Below, piece by piece: positions 35,445 to 44,685 of a DNA stretch of 64,000 nt. Source of the DNA: Paenibacillus sp. URB8-2 (GTDB lineage: Bacteria; Bacillota; Bacilli; Paenibacillales; Paenibacillaceae); contig NZ_AP023239.1 of assembly GCF_013393385.1 (NCBI RefSeq), forward strand, positions 434,001-498,000, in the 5' to 3' direction. The translations under genes were made by a program, and so were the position numbers. Under the pieces are notes generated by a model. The model searched no databases, was not told the origin of the DNA, and worked only from the letters and a program-made list of their open reading frames with translations. Position 1 is the stretch's first letter; each line of letters opens with the position of its first letter.

Positions 35445-36893
35445 CTATTGAATTAGCTTCACCGAGCCGCCCCGCAGCTGGACTTTGCCGCCGACCGAAT
35501 AGAACGACAGGCGTTCGAGAGGTTTCTCCGGAAAGATCAGGCTGGTGATGGAGGCCAGGCCGTCATTGGCAAAAATCTCGACCGAGGAAGCGTCAATCAG
35601 CACGCGGATATCCTTGAGTTGGCCCAGTTCCTCTGTCGTCTGCGGCAGCGGGAACATTGTCGAGAAGCCGGTGTCCCCGGATTGCTCTCTCCGTAGAGAG
35701 AGGGTCCGCTCATCGGCAGAGTAAGAGATCACGGTCCGGTCGGTGCCGGTATGATGAATGATGATGCCGAACTCCTTGCCTTCCAGCCGCTCCAGATGAA
35801 TGGTCAGATCGGCGCAGTCCGCCTCGGCTTTGAACTCGAACTCTTTCCCCGCGGACAGGAGAAGGTCGGGCAGAGCAACCGATTCAGTAAACTGGAGGTC
35901 CAGCTCTTTAACCGGGTGCTGGTGCAGCAGCGCGTGGCCTTCTGACGTCCGGAGCGACAAGGCGCGGGGAATGGTCATGGAGCCCCGCCAGCCCGAACTC
36001 GGAATCTGATTCGCGTACCGCCAGTTGTTCATCCAGGCAACATAGATTCTTCTTCCGTCTTCCTCCGGAATATCCGAGAAGCTGACGCCCGCATAGTTGT
36101 CTTTGCCGTAGTCGAGCCACCGGATGTCGCTGTGCTCCGGCGTAAAGACGCTTCCGTCAAAGGAGCCGACAAAATACTGCGTGCGGGAGCCGTGCTCAAG
36201 CTCCGCGTTGTCGCCGACGCTGACGAGCAGCACCCACTTGCGCTCCTCAGTCCCCTGGACCGCAAGCTCGAACAAATCCGGGCACTCCCACACGCCTTCA
36301 TGCGAACCCGCTCCGTCGCCAAACTCGCTCTCGAACGTCCAATCGATCAGGTTGGGAGAAGAATACAGGGAAATGGTCTGGCCCGTAGCCAGAGCCATAA
36401 TCCATTTTGCGTACGGCTCGGACCAGAAGACCTTCGGATCGCGGAAATCCGGATTGCTCGGATACGTCAGAACGGGATTTCCTTCGTATTTGATCCAGGT
36501 TCTTCCGTTGTCTTGGCTGTATGCCAGGCTTTGGCTTTGCACAGTGGGAGACGTTTCGCTTCCGCCCAAATGGCTGGTGTAAATGGCCACGATACCCGGC
36601 TGCTCCGGGAAAAAGCCGGAAGTATTGTTCCAATCGACAACGGCGCTGCCGGAAAAGATCGTTCCGTTATCATCCGGATACAAGGCGATATCGAGTTCTT
36701 CCCAGGTGGTCAAATCTTTGCTGACGGCATGCCCCCAGTGCATCGGTCCCCAAACTGAAGAATAGGGATGATACTGATAGAACAGGTGATACTCTCCATC
36801 CAAATAAACAAGTCCGTTCGGATCATTAATCCAGTTTTGCTTGGGAGAAAAATGCAGCACGGGCCTTTGATTGGCTGTTTTTAAAATTCCCAC
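35445..36893 (-). CDS. sacA: Sucrose-6-phosphate hydrolase / GH32 fructosidase
   Basis: GH32 five-bladed propeller enzyme that cuts terminal beta-fructosides. The nucleophile is in NWINDPNG, the transition-state aspartate in FRDPK and the acid/base in WECPDL. The C-terminal beta-sandwich (about 330-482) ends with the usual LIDASSVEIFANDG. There is no signal peptide, so it acts in the cytosol, on sucrose or sucrose-6-phosphate. Length is 482 residues. The GTG start at 36893 lacks a strong site. It is divergent from the LacI regulator and fructokinase, so together they form a sucrose-use unit. No PTS sucrose transporter lies beside it. Confidence 0.9.
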   Translation of the reverse strand: MGILKTANQRPVLHFSPKQNWINDPNGLVYLDGEYHLFYQYHPYSSVWGPMHWGHAVSKDLTTWEELDIALYPDDNGTIFSGSAVVDWNNTSGFFPEQPGIVAIYTSHLGGSETSPTVQSQSLAYSQDNGRTWIKYEGNPVLTYPSNPDFRDPKVFWSEPYAKWIMALATGQTISLYSSPNLIDWTFESEFGDGAGSHEGVWECPDLFELAVQGTEERKWVLLVSVGDNAELEHGSRTQYFVGSFDGSVFTPEHSDIRWLDYGKDNYAGVSFSDIPEEDGRRIYVAWMNNWRYANQIPSSGWRGSMTIPRALSLRTSEGHALLHQHPVKELDLQFTESVALPDLLLSAGKEFEFKAEADCADLTIHLERLEGKEFGIIIHHTGTDRTVISYSADERTLSLRREQSGDTGFSTMFPLPQTTEELGQLKDIRVLIDASSVEIFANDGLASITSLIFPEKPLERLSFYSVGGKVQLRGGSVKLIQ

Positions 36894-37098
36894 TCCATCT
36901 ACCGCCTTTACTTTTATTGTTCGTACTTTACATTTGACAATATGATTAATTTACAATTTAGCAAACTTCCTTTGGAAATGTCAACAAAAATGTAAAGGTG
37001 TAATTGTTCATTTGTAAAATATCCATTGTGAATAGCGCTGGAATGCTATATATTAAATAATTAAGAAGGGTGCTATAAACAAAGGTGGAACAACATTC
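36894..37098. promoter_or_regulatory. Divergent promoter region of the sucrose genes with inverted-repeat operator candidate
   Basis: CTTTACATTT (36926-36935) and AAATGTAAAG (36988-36997) are inverted copies 52 bp apart. Related TTTACAATTT and TTTGTAAAAT lie nearby. Such sites could bind the LacI-type repressor encoded at 37099 and link both promoters. Confidence 0.4.
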
Positions 37099-38145
37099 AT
37101 GAGGAAACCGAAAGTTACCATTCAACACATCGCCGATTCTTTGGGAATATCCAGAAACACGGCCTCCAAGGCGCTTAACGGTGTTGTAAGCATTCCGGCA
37201 GAAACCAGGAACAAGGTGCTCAGGAAGGCGGCCGAGCTTAAGTATAAACAATTCGCTTATATGGAGATAGACACGGCGGGCCACGTTCCCGAAAGCCAGG
37301 GCAATATCGCTCTTCTGACCTCCAATCTTCCGAACAGCTCTCATTTTGGTTCCCAACTGATCAGCGGGCTGGAGAAAAGGATCAGCGCCGAGGGCTACAC
37401 CTTGTCGATTTATTTTATCCGCGAGAACGAAAAGGGCGGTTTGGCTCTGCCCGGCAACTTTGAAGCTTCGAATGTGGACGGCATCATCTGTATTGAGATG
37501 TTCAACAAGGAATACAGCGAGCTGATCACCGGCCTCGGCATTCCGGCCATCTTTGTGGATTGCGCATCTGATATTTTCCACCCGGAACTGAAAGCGGATC
37601 TGGTACTGATGGAAAATGAGCACAGCGTGTATTCCCTGACCCGGGAATTGATCGGTCACGGATACCTGAGCTTCGGATTTGTAGGCGATTACAACCACTG
37701 CAAAAGCTTCAATGAGCGGTGGGCTGGATTCAACAAGGCTTTGAACGAATCCGGAATCAAGCCGGACCCTTCTTACTGCATCGTGGAACCGGACCGGAAC
37801 TTTTTTCTGGAAGGCGATTGGATGAAACGGAAGCTGGACGCGATGAAAGAATGGCCCTCCGTCTTTATTTGCGCCAATGATTTTATTGCGATAAGCGTCA
37901 TGAGGTCCCTGAAAAACAAAGGGATCAAGGTGCCGGAAGAGGTTGCGGTATGCGGATTTGACGATTCTTCGGAGTCGCGTGTCGTCGAGCCGCCCCTTAC
38001 GACGGTGCATATTTACAGCAATCATATGGGCATTATTTCGGCCGAGATGTTATTATCAAGAATGAAAGATCCATCAAGGCCCTACCAAGTCACTCATGTG
38101 GGCACGGACCTGGTATTCAGAGGCTCCACGCCCGCACTGAACTAA
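37099..38145 (+). CDS. LacI-family transcriptional regulator of sucrose genes
   Basis: The N-terminal helix-turn-helix TIQHIADSLGISRNTASKALNG (residues 7-28) and hinge helix are followed by a periplasmic-binding-protein-like sensor (about 70-348), with GIICIEMFN, FVGDYNHCKSFNERWAGF, FICANDFIAISVMRSLK and CGFDDSSESRVVEPPLTTV. Full length at 348 residues. It probably represses both sacA and the downstream fructokinase until a sugar is bound; this is inferred from position. Confidence 0.92.
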   Translation: MRKPKVTIQHIADSLGISRNTASKALNGVVSIPAETRNKVLRKAAELKYKQFAYMEIDTAGHVPESQGNIALLTSNLPNSSHFGSQLISGLEKRISAEGYTLSIYFIRENEKGGLALPGNFEASNVDGIICIEMFNKEYSELITGLGIPAIFVDCASDIFHPELKADLVLMENEHSVYSLTRELIGHGYLSFGFVGDYNHCKSFNERWAGFNKALNESGIKPDPSYCIVEPDRNFFLEGDWMKRKLDAMKEWPSVFICANDFIAISVMRSLKNKGIKVPEEVAVCGFDDSSESRVVEPPLTTVHIYSNHMGIISAEMLLSRMKDPSRPYQVTHVGTDLVFRGSTPALN

Positions 38146-38167
38146 ATCCTACATATGAGGTGATGAA

Positions 38168-39160
38168 ATGAAGAATTATGGAACGGTACTTTGCGTTGGT
38201 GAGTTGTTAATCGATTTCTTCTGCACGGATGTGGATGTCAATCTTGTTGACGGACAGCATTTCTCGAAGCAAGCGGGCGGGGCTCCGGCCAATGTCAGCG
38301 CGGCGATCGCCAAGCTTGGGGGGAACGCGTCCTTCCTGGGCAAAGTCGGAGACGATCCTTTCGGCAAGTTCTTGAAGCAGACGCTGGATCAGGAACGTGT
38401 CGACACTTCCATGTTGTTGTTCGAACAGGGAACGCCGACAACGCTGGCCTTTGTTTCGCTGCAAGGCAACGGGGAGCGCGACTTTGTGTTCAACCGCGGC
38501 GCGGACAGACTGGTGACTCCGGAAGATCTGGACAAAGAGCAGATCAAACAGGCGGCAATCGTTCATTTTGGCTCCGCAACGGCATTATTAAATGATCCTT
38601 TCAGACAGACTTATCTGGAGCTGATGGACGAAGCGAAGGACAATGGGCAATTTATCTCCTTTGATCCGAACTACCGGGGCGACCTTTGGAAAGGCAGAGA
38701 AGAGGAGTTTATCAGCCTTTCCAAGGAAGGCATCCAGAAAGCTGATTTCGTCAAATTGAGCGAGGATGAATTGAAAATCGTCAGCGGCGAGTCTGATCGT
38801 AAGTCTGCACTGGACATTTTGCATGGCTGGGGAGCCAAGACGGTAGCCGTTACCCTTGGAAAAGAGGGCACACTGATTTCGACCGGCGCCACCAGAACCC
38901 TGATCGACAGCATCAAGGTGAAATCCATTGATTCCACCGGGGCGGGAGACGCTTTTATCGGAGCGGTGCTGTTCCAGATCAGCGGGCTGGAGCAGCCGAA
39001 GGAATTCGCTCAAGATTTTGAGCAGCTTCAGAGCTTTGTGACGCTTGCCAACCGGGTCGGAGCTATCGTATGCACCAAAGTCGGAGCAATCGCGGCGCTG
39101 CCTACATTGGAAGAGGTTAACCGTTTTGCTTCACAGGCTGATTCGACAATTGAAGTTTAA
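38168..39160 (+). CDS. scrK: PfkB-family fructokinase
   Basis: Phosphorylates the fructose released from sucrose. The family signatures are [16 protein letters not shown] (residues about 37-52) and the ATP/anion-hole motif [14 protein letters not shown] with the catalytic aspartate (about 258-271). Also typical are GKVGDDPFG and [10 protein letters not shown]. Length is 330 residues. It follows the regulator by 22 bp with gaggtga before the ATG, so they are co-transcribed. A terminator follows. Confidence 0.92.
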   Translation: MKNYGTVLCVGELLIDFFCTDVDVNLVDGQHFSKQAGGAPANVSAAIAKLGGNASFLGKVGDDPFGKFLKQTLDQERVDTSMLLFEQGTPTTLAFVSLQGNGERDFVFNRGADRLVTPEDLDKEQIKQAAIVHFGSATALLNDPFRQTYLELMDEAKDNGQFISFDPNYRGDLWKGREEEFISLSKEGIQKADFVKLSEDELKIVSGESDRKSALDILHGWGAKTVAVTLGKEGTLISTGATRTLIDSIKVKSIDSTGAGDAFIGAVLFQISGLEQPKEFAQDFEQLQSFVTLANRVGAIVCTKVGAIAALPTLEEVNRFASQADSTIEV

Positions 39161-39170
39161 GCTTGGTTTA

Positions 39171-39210
39171 AACGTGGTTCTCCGGTGATTCGGGGGGCCG
39201 CGTTTTTTTA
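39171..39210 (+). terminator. Terminator after scrK
   Basis: Imperfect stem aacgtggttctccg/cggggggccgcgtt followed by T7. Confidence 0.75.
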
Positions 39211-39319
39211 TTTTGTTATTGGAAACGGATAAGGCAGGAAAAAATTTCATCAAATAAAACTTTGAACTGAACGGTTGGGCCGGGTAAACTCTTCTTAAGA
39301 CACAACGGGAGGATGCGCC

Positions 39320-39823
39320 ATGTTTGGATTTTCTAAAAAGAAAAAAGCCGCTGAGTTAATCGAACTTATGGCTCCTTTAAATGGAAAACCGTTACCGCTG
39401 AAAGATGTGCCGGACCCCGCATTTTCAAGCGGTACGATGGGGGGAGGGCGAGCGATTCTGCCATCGGAAGGAAAAGTAACGGCGCCTTGTCCGGGGACGG
39501 TTGTTCATATTATGGAGAAAAGCAAGCACGCCCTTCTACTTGAGCATGAAACCGGATTTCTGGTGTTGATTCATGTAGGCATTGAAACCGTATCGCTAAA
39601 AGGAGAAGGCTTCTTCCCACGCGTCAACGTAGGCGATAAAGTGACGACCGGCCAGACGCTGCTTGAGTTCGATATACAGACTATTGAAAAGGCGGGGCTG
39701 TCGGCTATTACTTCGATTATTATACCTTGCGGCCAGGAAATGATCGAAAGCGTAGAGTTCACCGAGGATTCGGCCCTCCGCGAGGATGATCCTTTTATCC
39801 GTATTTTGCTGAAGAACCGATAA
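39320..39823 (+). CDS. crr: Stand-alone PTS glucose-type EIIA domain
   Basis: The 167-residue protein is an EIIA-Glc. The phosphorylated histidine lies in VLIHVGIETVSLKGEGF, the second active-site histidine region in LLLEHETGF, and GKVTAPCPGTVV is the N-terminal strand pair. It begins MFGFSKKKKA, as free Firmicute EIIA proteins do. It takes phosphate from HPr and passes it to EIIB domains of transporters encoded elsewhere. It lies downstream of the sucrose genes but behind a terminator, so it has its own promoter. A good site (gggagg) precedes the ATG. Confidence 0.9.
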   Translation: MFGFSKKKKAAELIELMAPLNGKPLPLKDVPDPAFSSGTMGGGRAILPSEGKVTAPCPGTVVHIMEKSKHALLLEHETGFLVLIHVGIETVSLKGEGFFPRVNVGDKVTTGQTLLEFDIQTIEKAGLSAITSIIIPCGQEMIESVEFTEDSALREDDPFIRILLKNR

Positions 39824-39942
39824 AAATATAGGATCAGGTGAAATTTAAGGTGTTTTTCAGCTTTTGGTCAGGTTATTTTCAGGTTCGGGGTGTATATTGA
39901 ATTTACCAAACACCCCCCAGTGTTTTGTGAATATACTTTTAC

Positions 39943-39978
39943 GGTCCTGTCGACTCCCACGGCAGGGCCGGTTTTTTT
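39943..39978 (+). terminator. Terminator in the crr downstream region
   Basis: ggtcctgtcg and cggcagggcc form a stem followed by T8. It lies about 120 bp after crr, before a small ORF. Confidence 0.7.
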
Positions 39979-40126
39979 TAAAGGAGGACTTTTTTTAAAA
40001 AAAATCAATGGAATTTCTGAACAGGAAGAGATATTGTGATAAAATTCACAACGTTATATGCCAAATTGTTCTATATTAAATTTAGATAATTAAAATTAAA
40101 AATATAGGTTCAGGAAAGAGGAATGA

Positions 40127-40228
40127 ATGATGAGAGTAGAAGGAAACTTCCGTCGCGGATTGGCTTTTGGCGTAATGTTCAGTGTTCCTTTGTGGATGTC
40201 CCTGATCGGCTGGCTGCATGTTCTGTAA
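40127..40228 (+). CDS. Small hydrophobic peptide (33 residues)
   Basis: ATG codons at 40127 and 40130 follow aaagagg. The peptide MMRVEGNFRRGLAFGVMFSV ends PLWMSLIGWLHVL and has a basic start with one membrane segment. I do not recognise a family. The upstream sequence is AT-rich and promoter-like, and a very strong terminator-like hairpin follows at 40.31 kb, which supports a real small gene. Confidence 0.5.
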   Translation: MMRVEGNFRRGLAFGVMFSVPLWMSLIGWLHVL

Positions 40229-40312
40229 CCTAACTGTTTTCGGAAATGGCGAAAATTAATAATAGAGATGACTTGCGAAGGGCTGCCCGGGGATTGACGG
40301 CGGCCTTTTTTG

Positions 40313-40363
40313 AAATATCAGGTTAAGTATAAGCTTCGCGCTTATCCTTAACCTGATATTTTT
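40313..40363. terminator. Long hairpin downstream of the small peptide gene
   Basis: aaatatcaggttaagtataagc pairs with gcttatccttaacctgatattt, followed by TTT. Two more inverted repeats lie at about 40365-40425 (gaaacgg...ccgtttc) and 40548-40573 (cttccgaaaag...ctttcggaag). No gene is seen between 40229 and 40640. Confidence 0.7.
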
Positions 40364-40640
40364 ACGAGAAACGGATGCCTTCCTCTTCCAGAGGACGGCG
40401 AAGCCGTTTCTTCTTACGTGAAAAAAAGCTCCGGCTTATTGGCCGGTTCTAATTCGTTTCCGGCTAAACCCCGGCCATGTTCAGGCTTAACCTGCCTCTG
40501 CACCGATTTTATGCAAGGCCTGGGATCATGCTATACTGTTGCGTAGCTTCCGAAAAGCGCAAGCTTTCGGAAGAATAGCGGAGCCGCGCCTGAGAATGGC
40601 GTATACGGTGGATTTTATGGGAAAGGCCGGGTGAACTGAA

Positions 40641-41594
40641 GTGCTGTGGAGTCTGATTGCGATTGCGGCAATTCTTATTTGTGCCGGCGGCGTAACCTAT
40701 GCCGGGCTTTATTTTTACAAGGTGGCTGTTATGCGGGCCCCCAAAGTATTCATGAGCAATAATCCCGACCTAAAGAGCAACCCGCCCGTTGCGGGAGCTT
40801 CCTGGGGAGAGGGGCAGCAGTGGATTGCAAGCCAAGCCATCAAGAATGTCGAGCTGGTGTCGGACGATGGCTTGAAGCTGCGCGGATACTGGATTGCCTC
40901 GGATCGCGCCGAAGGGCGGACCGCGATTGTGGCCCACGGCTATTCAGGCAAGGGCAAGGACATGGGGGCGTACGCCAAAATCTACCGCGACGTGCTCGGA
41001 TTCAATGTTCTGATTCCGGACGCCAGAGGGCATGGGGAAAGCGAAGGCGGCTATATCGGCTTTGGCTGGCACGAGCGGCGCGATTATGTGAGCTGGATTC
41101 AGCGCGTAATCGAGGAGACGGGGACGGAGGCGCAGATTGTGCTGCACGGCGTATCGATGGGCGGGGCGACGGTGCTGATGACTTCGGGGGAAGAGCTGCC
41201 GCCGCAGGTCAAGGCGGTTGTCGCCGACTGCGCCTATACCTCGGTCGCCGCCGAACTGTCTTACCAGCTGCGGAGAATGTACCGGCTGCCGAGCTTTCCC
41301 TTTCTGCAGAGCGCCAGCCTGGTGTCGCGCATCAAGGCCGGTTATTCCTTCCGCGAGGCTTCCGCGCTGAGACAGGTGCGCAGGGCGAAGGCGCCGATTT
41401 TATTTATCCACGGAGACGCCGATACCTTCGTTCCCTATTACATGATGGACGAGCTGTATGACGCCTGCGGCAGTCCCAAGGAACGGCTGGCGGTGCACGG
41501 CGCCGGGCACGGAACGGCCTACGATACAGATAAGGGGACATATATTCGCCGGGTCGCCCATTTTATCGGCAAGTATACCCAGCCATCCCCGTAA
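40641..41594 (+). CDS. Membrane-anchored alpha/beta hydrolase (YqkD-like)
   Basis: A transmembrane anchor spans residues about 3-27 (LIAIAAILICAGGVTYAGLYF). The hydrolase core follows, with VAHGYSGKGKDM (oxyanion side), PDARGHGESEGG, nucleophile elbow HGVSMGGAT, catalytic aspartate in HGDADTFVPYYM and histidine in GAGHGTAYD. All three catalytic residues are present. Substrate unknown; relatives are esterase-like Bacillus proteins. The GTG start at 40641 is preceded by gggtgaa. It stands alone and is followed by a terminator. Confidence 0.88.
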   Translation: MLWSLIAIAAILICAGGVTYAGLYFYKVAVMRAPKVFMSNNPDLKSNPPVAGASWGEGQQWIASQAIKNVELVSDDGLKLRGYWIASDRAEGRTAIVAHGYSGKGKDMGAYAKIYRDVLGFNVLIPDARGHGESEGGYIGFGWHERRDYVSWIQRVIEETGTEAQIVLHGVSMGGATVLMTSGEELPPQVKAVVADCAYTSVAAELSYQLRRMYRLPSFPFLQSASLVSRIKAGYSFREASALRQVRRAKAPILFIHGDADTFVPYYMMDELYDACGSPKERLAVHGAGHGTAYDTDKGTYIRRVAHFIGKYTQPSP

Positions 41595-41601
41595 AAATGG
41601 A

Positions 41602-41640
41602 CAGCGCCCGGAATCCGCATGTAGCGGTTACCGGGCGCTT
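41602..41640 (+). terminator. Terminator after the hydrolase gene
   Basis: Arms agcgcccgg and ccgggcgct enclose a further stem (ccgc/gcgg). The T tail is weak. Confidence 0.65.
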
Positions 41641-41731
41641 AGTATGTTGACGGAAACGGCGATGTCCGTAAGACAGCGGGCTTCCGTTCAGTTATATTTA
41701 ATCCTCCCGCCGTTCGTGAGCAACGGGCTTC

Positions 41732-41857
41732 TTACTCCTCATATATTTCCAGCAGCCGTATGGCGATAATAGATTCTGCATCCAAAACGACAAAAGCCCT
41801 ACCTCTCTTTTGCCCTTGCGGCTCCAATGACCGCGCCAGTGTGAGTCGGAAAATCAC
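41732..41857 (-). CDS. Possible 41-residue ORF
   Basis: GTG-initiated reading MIFRLTLARSLEPQGQKRGR then AFVVLDAESIIAIRLLEIYEE has protein-like composition. No ribosome binding site is visible, so this is a weak call, perhaps a fragment. The rest of 41641-42067 shows no gene. Confidence 0.2.
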   Translation of the reverse strand: MIFRLTLARSLEPQGQKRGRAFVVLDAESIIAIRLLEIYEE

Positions 41858-42067
41858 AGGTTGAATATCGTCTCATAAATAAGGAAGAGTTGCATAAGAA
41901 AATGTAAAATTTTCAATAAAGGAAACCGATAAACACAGTAAGTTGCTCCTGTGCGATCCTTTTTTAGCGAATTTTTCATGCAGGGAAAATCAAATATTAC
42001 TTTAGTATAGCACATGACAAGGTTGAATACAAACTAAATATTGAGGAAAAAGGAAAATGGAGGAGAC

Positions 42068-43591
42068 ATGAATATTTATAAATCCTTTTTAAAAAAGCAG
42101 ATCCTCCATTATTTATGCGGTTCCGGGGTAGCCGTCATTGCGGGGGGCGGCCTGCTGATAGGCACCACGCTTGAGATCAGCGAAGCCGAGTATGGACGGC
42201 TGGTCCTTAATCTATGCTTTTCGTTTGTCATTATGGTGTTTGCCGAGTTGCGGCAGTTCAAAAAACATATTGAACCCGTCCGCCTCGCTTTCGCGGAGCC
42301 GGAGCCTTCGCTTGAGATGCTGAGGAGCGCCTATTTGCGGACACACCGGCTGCCGATGCTGGCGGTCAAGCGTATTTTCGGTCCTCATCTGTTCGGTCTG
42401 TCGGTGCCGTCGAGCCTTGCTGCGGTCTGGATGATTCATTCGGGACTGCTCCATCTTCCCTATATGTATATCGGTCTTGGGTTGATCGGAGCGGTATTGA
42501 TTGCGAGCATGCATGCGCTGATTGAATTTTATCTGACCGAAGCGGCCATCCCCGTCCTGGTGCGGCACTTCCGGGAGGAGGCGCTGACAAGGCATAAGGT
42601 CGACTTCTCGCTGGAGGAGCACAGCTATGTGTCTATTGGCCCCAAGTTTCTGATCAGCTGTACGCTGATTGGAACCTTTCCGCTTTTTTTATTCAGCGTG
42701 ATGACCCAGGTGCGGCTGGGCAGTCTCAGCGGTGCGTCGATGCGCAGCTATTGGGCGTGGGCGGGCCTTGTGGTTATGCTGGGCATTCTTTTCTCCATGA
42801 TCGCCGCCCTTCTCCTCACGCGGAGCGTGCAGCGGCCCATCCAGCAGTTGTACGAGGCGATGAACGAAGTTAAAGACGGCCGTCTCCTGCAGCTGCAGAA
42901 CCACTATTCGGATGAGTTCTCCCGGCTGGTGGCAGGATTCAACATGATGACTAAGGGCCTTGAGGTCCGGGAGCGCCAGAACCGGCAGATGCTGGACAGC
43001 TTGTTCACAACGCTCGCGGTGGCGCTTGACGCCAGAGATTCGTATACGGCCGGCCATTCGGTCCGCGTGGCGGAATATTCCGTCATTATCGGAAAACTCT
43101 CAGGGATGCGCGGCCAGGAGCTCGACAACCTTCACAAAAGCGCTCTTCTGCATGACATCGGGAAGCTCGGAGTACGGGACAGCGTGCTGTTCAAGGAAGG
43201 GAAGCTTACGGACGAGGAGTTCGACCAGATTAAGAGCCATCCCGTGCTCGGTGTGAATATTTTGGGCCAGATTGAGCCACAGGAGAAAATAGCGCCGTAC
43301 CTCGGCGGTGTGCGTTCGCATCATGAACGTTATGACGGAAAAGGATATCCCGACGGGCTGAGCGGTGACGCCATCCCGCTGTTTGGCCGGATTATCGCGG
43401 TTGCCGACGCTTATGATGCGATGACGTCGGATCGCCCTTACCGCAAAGGCATAGCCCATGAGCAGGCGCTCGCCATATTGGAGAAAGGAAGAGGGACCCA
43501 GTGGGACCCGGAATTTGCGGCTTTGTTCTTGTCCTATTTCGGTAAAATATGCGGTTCCAGAGGCGAGGGTTATCCTGAAAAAACCGGATAA
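42068..43591 (+). CDS. Membrane HD-GYP protein, probable c-di-GMP phosphodiesterase
   Basis: The ATG at 42068 follows ggaggag; the open frame begins at 42041. The N-terminal half (about residues 1-255) has several membrane segments (e.g. LCGSGVAVIAGGGLLIG, FLISCTLIGTFPLFLFSV, WAWAGLVVMLGILFSMIAALL). A HAMP-like linker follows at about 255-310. The HD-GYP domain (about 320-500) has the metal site SALLHDIGKLGV, HHERYDGKGYPDGL (the GYP signature) and DAYDAMTSDRPYRKG. Such domains hydrolyse c-di-GMP, lowering motility-sessility signalling. Monocistronic. Confidence 0.9.
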   Translation: MNIYKSFLKKQILHYLCGSGVAVIAGGGLLIGTTLEISEAEYGRLVLNLCFSFVIMVFAELRQFKKHIEPVRLAFAEPEPSLEMLRSAYLRTHRLPMLAVKRIFGPHLFGLSVPSSLAAVWMIHSGLLHLPYMYIGLGLIGAVLIASMHALIEFYLTEAAIPVLVRHFREEALTRHKVDFSLEEHSYVSIGPKFLISCTLIGTFPLFLFSVMTQVRLGSLSGASMRSYWAWAGLVVMLGILFSMIAALLLTRSVQRPIQQLYEAMNEVKDGRLLQLQNHYSDEFSRLVAGFNMMTKGLEVRERQNRQMLDSLFTTLAVALDARDSYTAGHSVRVAEYSVIIGKLSGMRGQELDNLHKSALLHDIGKLGVRDSVLFKEGKLTDEEFDQIKSHPVLGVNILGQIEPQEKIAPYLGGVRSHHERYDGKGYPDGLSGDAIPLFGRIIAVADAYDAMTSDRPYRKGIAHEQALAILEKGRGTQWDPEFAALFLSYFGKICGSRGEGYPEKTG

Positions 43592-43740
43592 TCCTTTTTT
43601 CTACAATGATAAATATACATTTTTGTGAAGTCCGCCGGAAATTGGGCAATCAAACTTTCGCTTTCATTGAAGGATTTAGAGCAGACCGTTATAATTAAAA
43701 AGTCTGGTTATTATTTAATTAAAAAATAAGGGAGAATTTT

Positions 43741-44118
43741 ATGAAACGCGCAGATATGCTGCTGGTTGCCGTCGTATTGATTGCTGCGCTCGCTTTTCTT
43801 GTCCCCCGCTATTTCGGCACAGATGCCAAGGGGAAAGAGCTGATAGCCAATGTAACGGTGGACGGCAAGCATTACCGTACCGTAAAGCTGACCAAAGAAG
43901 AACAGACCATTGATATCCGGACGGAACGCGGCTACAACATCCTTAAAGTGCATGACTATGGCATAGAGATGTATGATGCGGACTGCCCCGACAAGGTATG
44001 TCTGGGGTTCGGATTTATTTCCCTTCCCAAGCAGACGATTGTCTGTCTGCCGCATCGGGTTCTGGTGGAAATCGCAAGTGGGGCGGGGGAGGACGAAATA
44101 GATGGGATTGTCAGGTAG
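43741..44118 (+). CDS. eetA: NusG-domain-II membrane protein, EetA-like
   Basis: One N-terminal membrane helix (MLLVAVVLIAALAFLVPRYF) is followed by an extracytoplasmic NusG domain II (about residues 30-115), with YNILKVHDYGIEMYDADCPDKVC and QTIVCLPHRVLVEI. This small family is found next to EetB in the Listeria-type extracellular electron transfer locus. Its exact role is unknown, but in Listeria it is needed for EET. It overlaps eetB by 17 bp, so the two are coupled. Two cysteines in DCPDKVC plus one in IVCLPH are conserved in the family. Confidence 0.82.
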   Translation: MKRADMLLVAVVLIAALAFLVPRYFGTDAKGKELIANVTVDGKHYRTVKLTKEEQTIDIRTERGYNILKVHDYGIEMYDADCPDKVCLGFGFISLPKQTIVCLPHRVLVEIASGAGEDEIDGIVR

Positions 44119-44653
44119 CGAATCAACCCAGGCGCTGAAGAAGACGGTCATTATCGCGATCTTTTCCGCGGTTGCCGTCGTATTGGGCATTGTGGAAGCC
44201 CAAATTCCTTTATCCGCGATGGGACTGATGCCGGGGGCGAAGCTGGGCTTTGCCAACATTATGATTTTGACCTGCATTTATTTTTTGCGCGGACGCGACG
44301 CTTTTATGCTCGTTATACTGAAAACGCTTCTTACCGCTTTTATCCTGGGCACCTTCTCCAGTCTGCTGTTCAGCTTGTTCGGCTCGCTGCTCAGCTTTGC
44401 GGTCATGTTCCTTCTGATGAAGGGAGGGCGCAATCGGCTGAGTCTGATCGGGGTCAGCATCGCGGGCAGCATCGCCCATAATATCGGGCAGCTGGCTGCG
44501 GCGTCCATCGTAATGGGCACCTCAAGCATTCTGTATTATTTGCCGATCCTGCTGGTGACCGGGATTGTCACCGGCATCGCGGTCGGCTATGCGGTTCGTT
44601 ATTTGGTGTCCTCATTGTCCAAAATATCGCTGTTTGAGGAATTTTTACGCTAA
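44102..44653 (+). CDS. eetB: Gx-family ECF substrate-binding (S) subunit, EetB-like
   Basis: Six-helix membrane protein of 183 residues with the Gx motif area MPGAKLGFANIMILTCIYFLRG and the AHNIGQLAAASIVMG segment. The family is often misnamed 'heptaprenyl diphosphate synthase component I'. In Listeria, EetB is an ECF S-subunit relative that exports flavin for extracellular flavinylation. It sits directly before a complete ECF module (two ATPases and a T subunit), which supports that reading. The start follows gggagg. Confidence 0.85.
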   Translation: MGLSGSESTQALKKTVIIAIFSAVAVVLGIVEAQIPLSAMGLMPGAKLGFANIMILTCIYFLRGRDAFMLVILKTLLTAFILGTFSSLLFSLFGSLLSFAVMFLLMKGGRNRLSLIGVSIAGSIAHNIGQLAAASIVMGTSSILYYLPILLVTGIVTGIAVGYAVRYLVSSLSKISLFEEFLR

Positions 44654-44685
44654 GCGCCTTCACAGCCGCTGGGAGGATGAACCAC

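Noticed and set aside
36958..38025. Minus-strand 355-codon ORF opposite the LacI-type gene
   Set aside because: The plus strand carries a full LacI helix-turn-helix and sensor domain; the minus reading has no motifs.
41740..41870. c-di-GMP riboswitch upstream of the HD-GYP gene
   Set aside because: Some blocks looked similar (cgcaagggcaaa) on the minus strand, but it points away from the gene and lacks the full aptamer.
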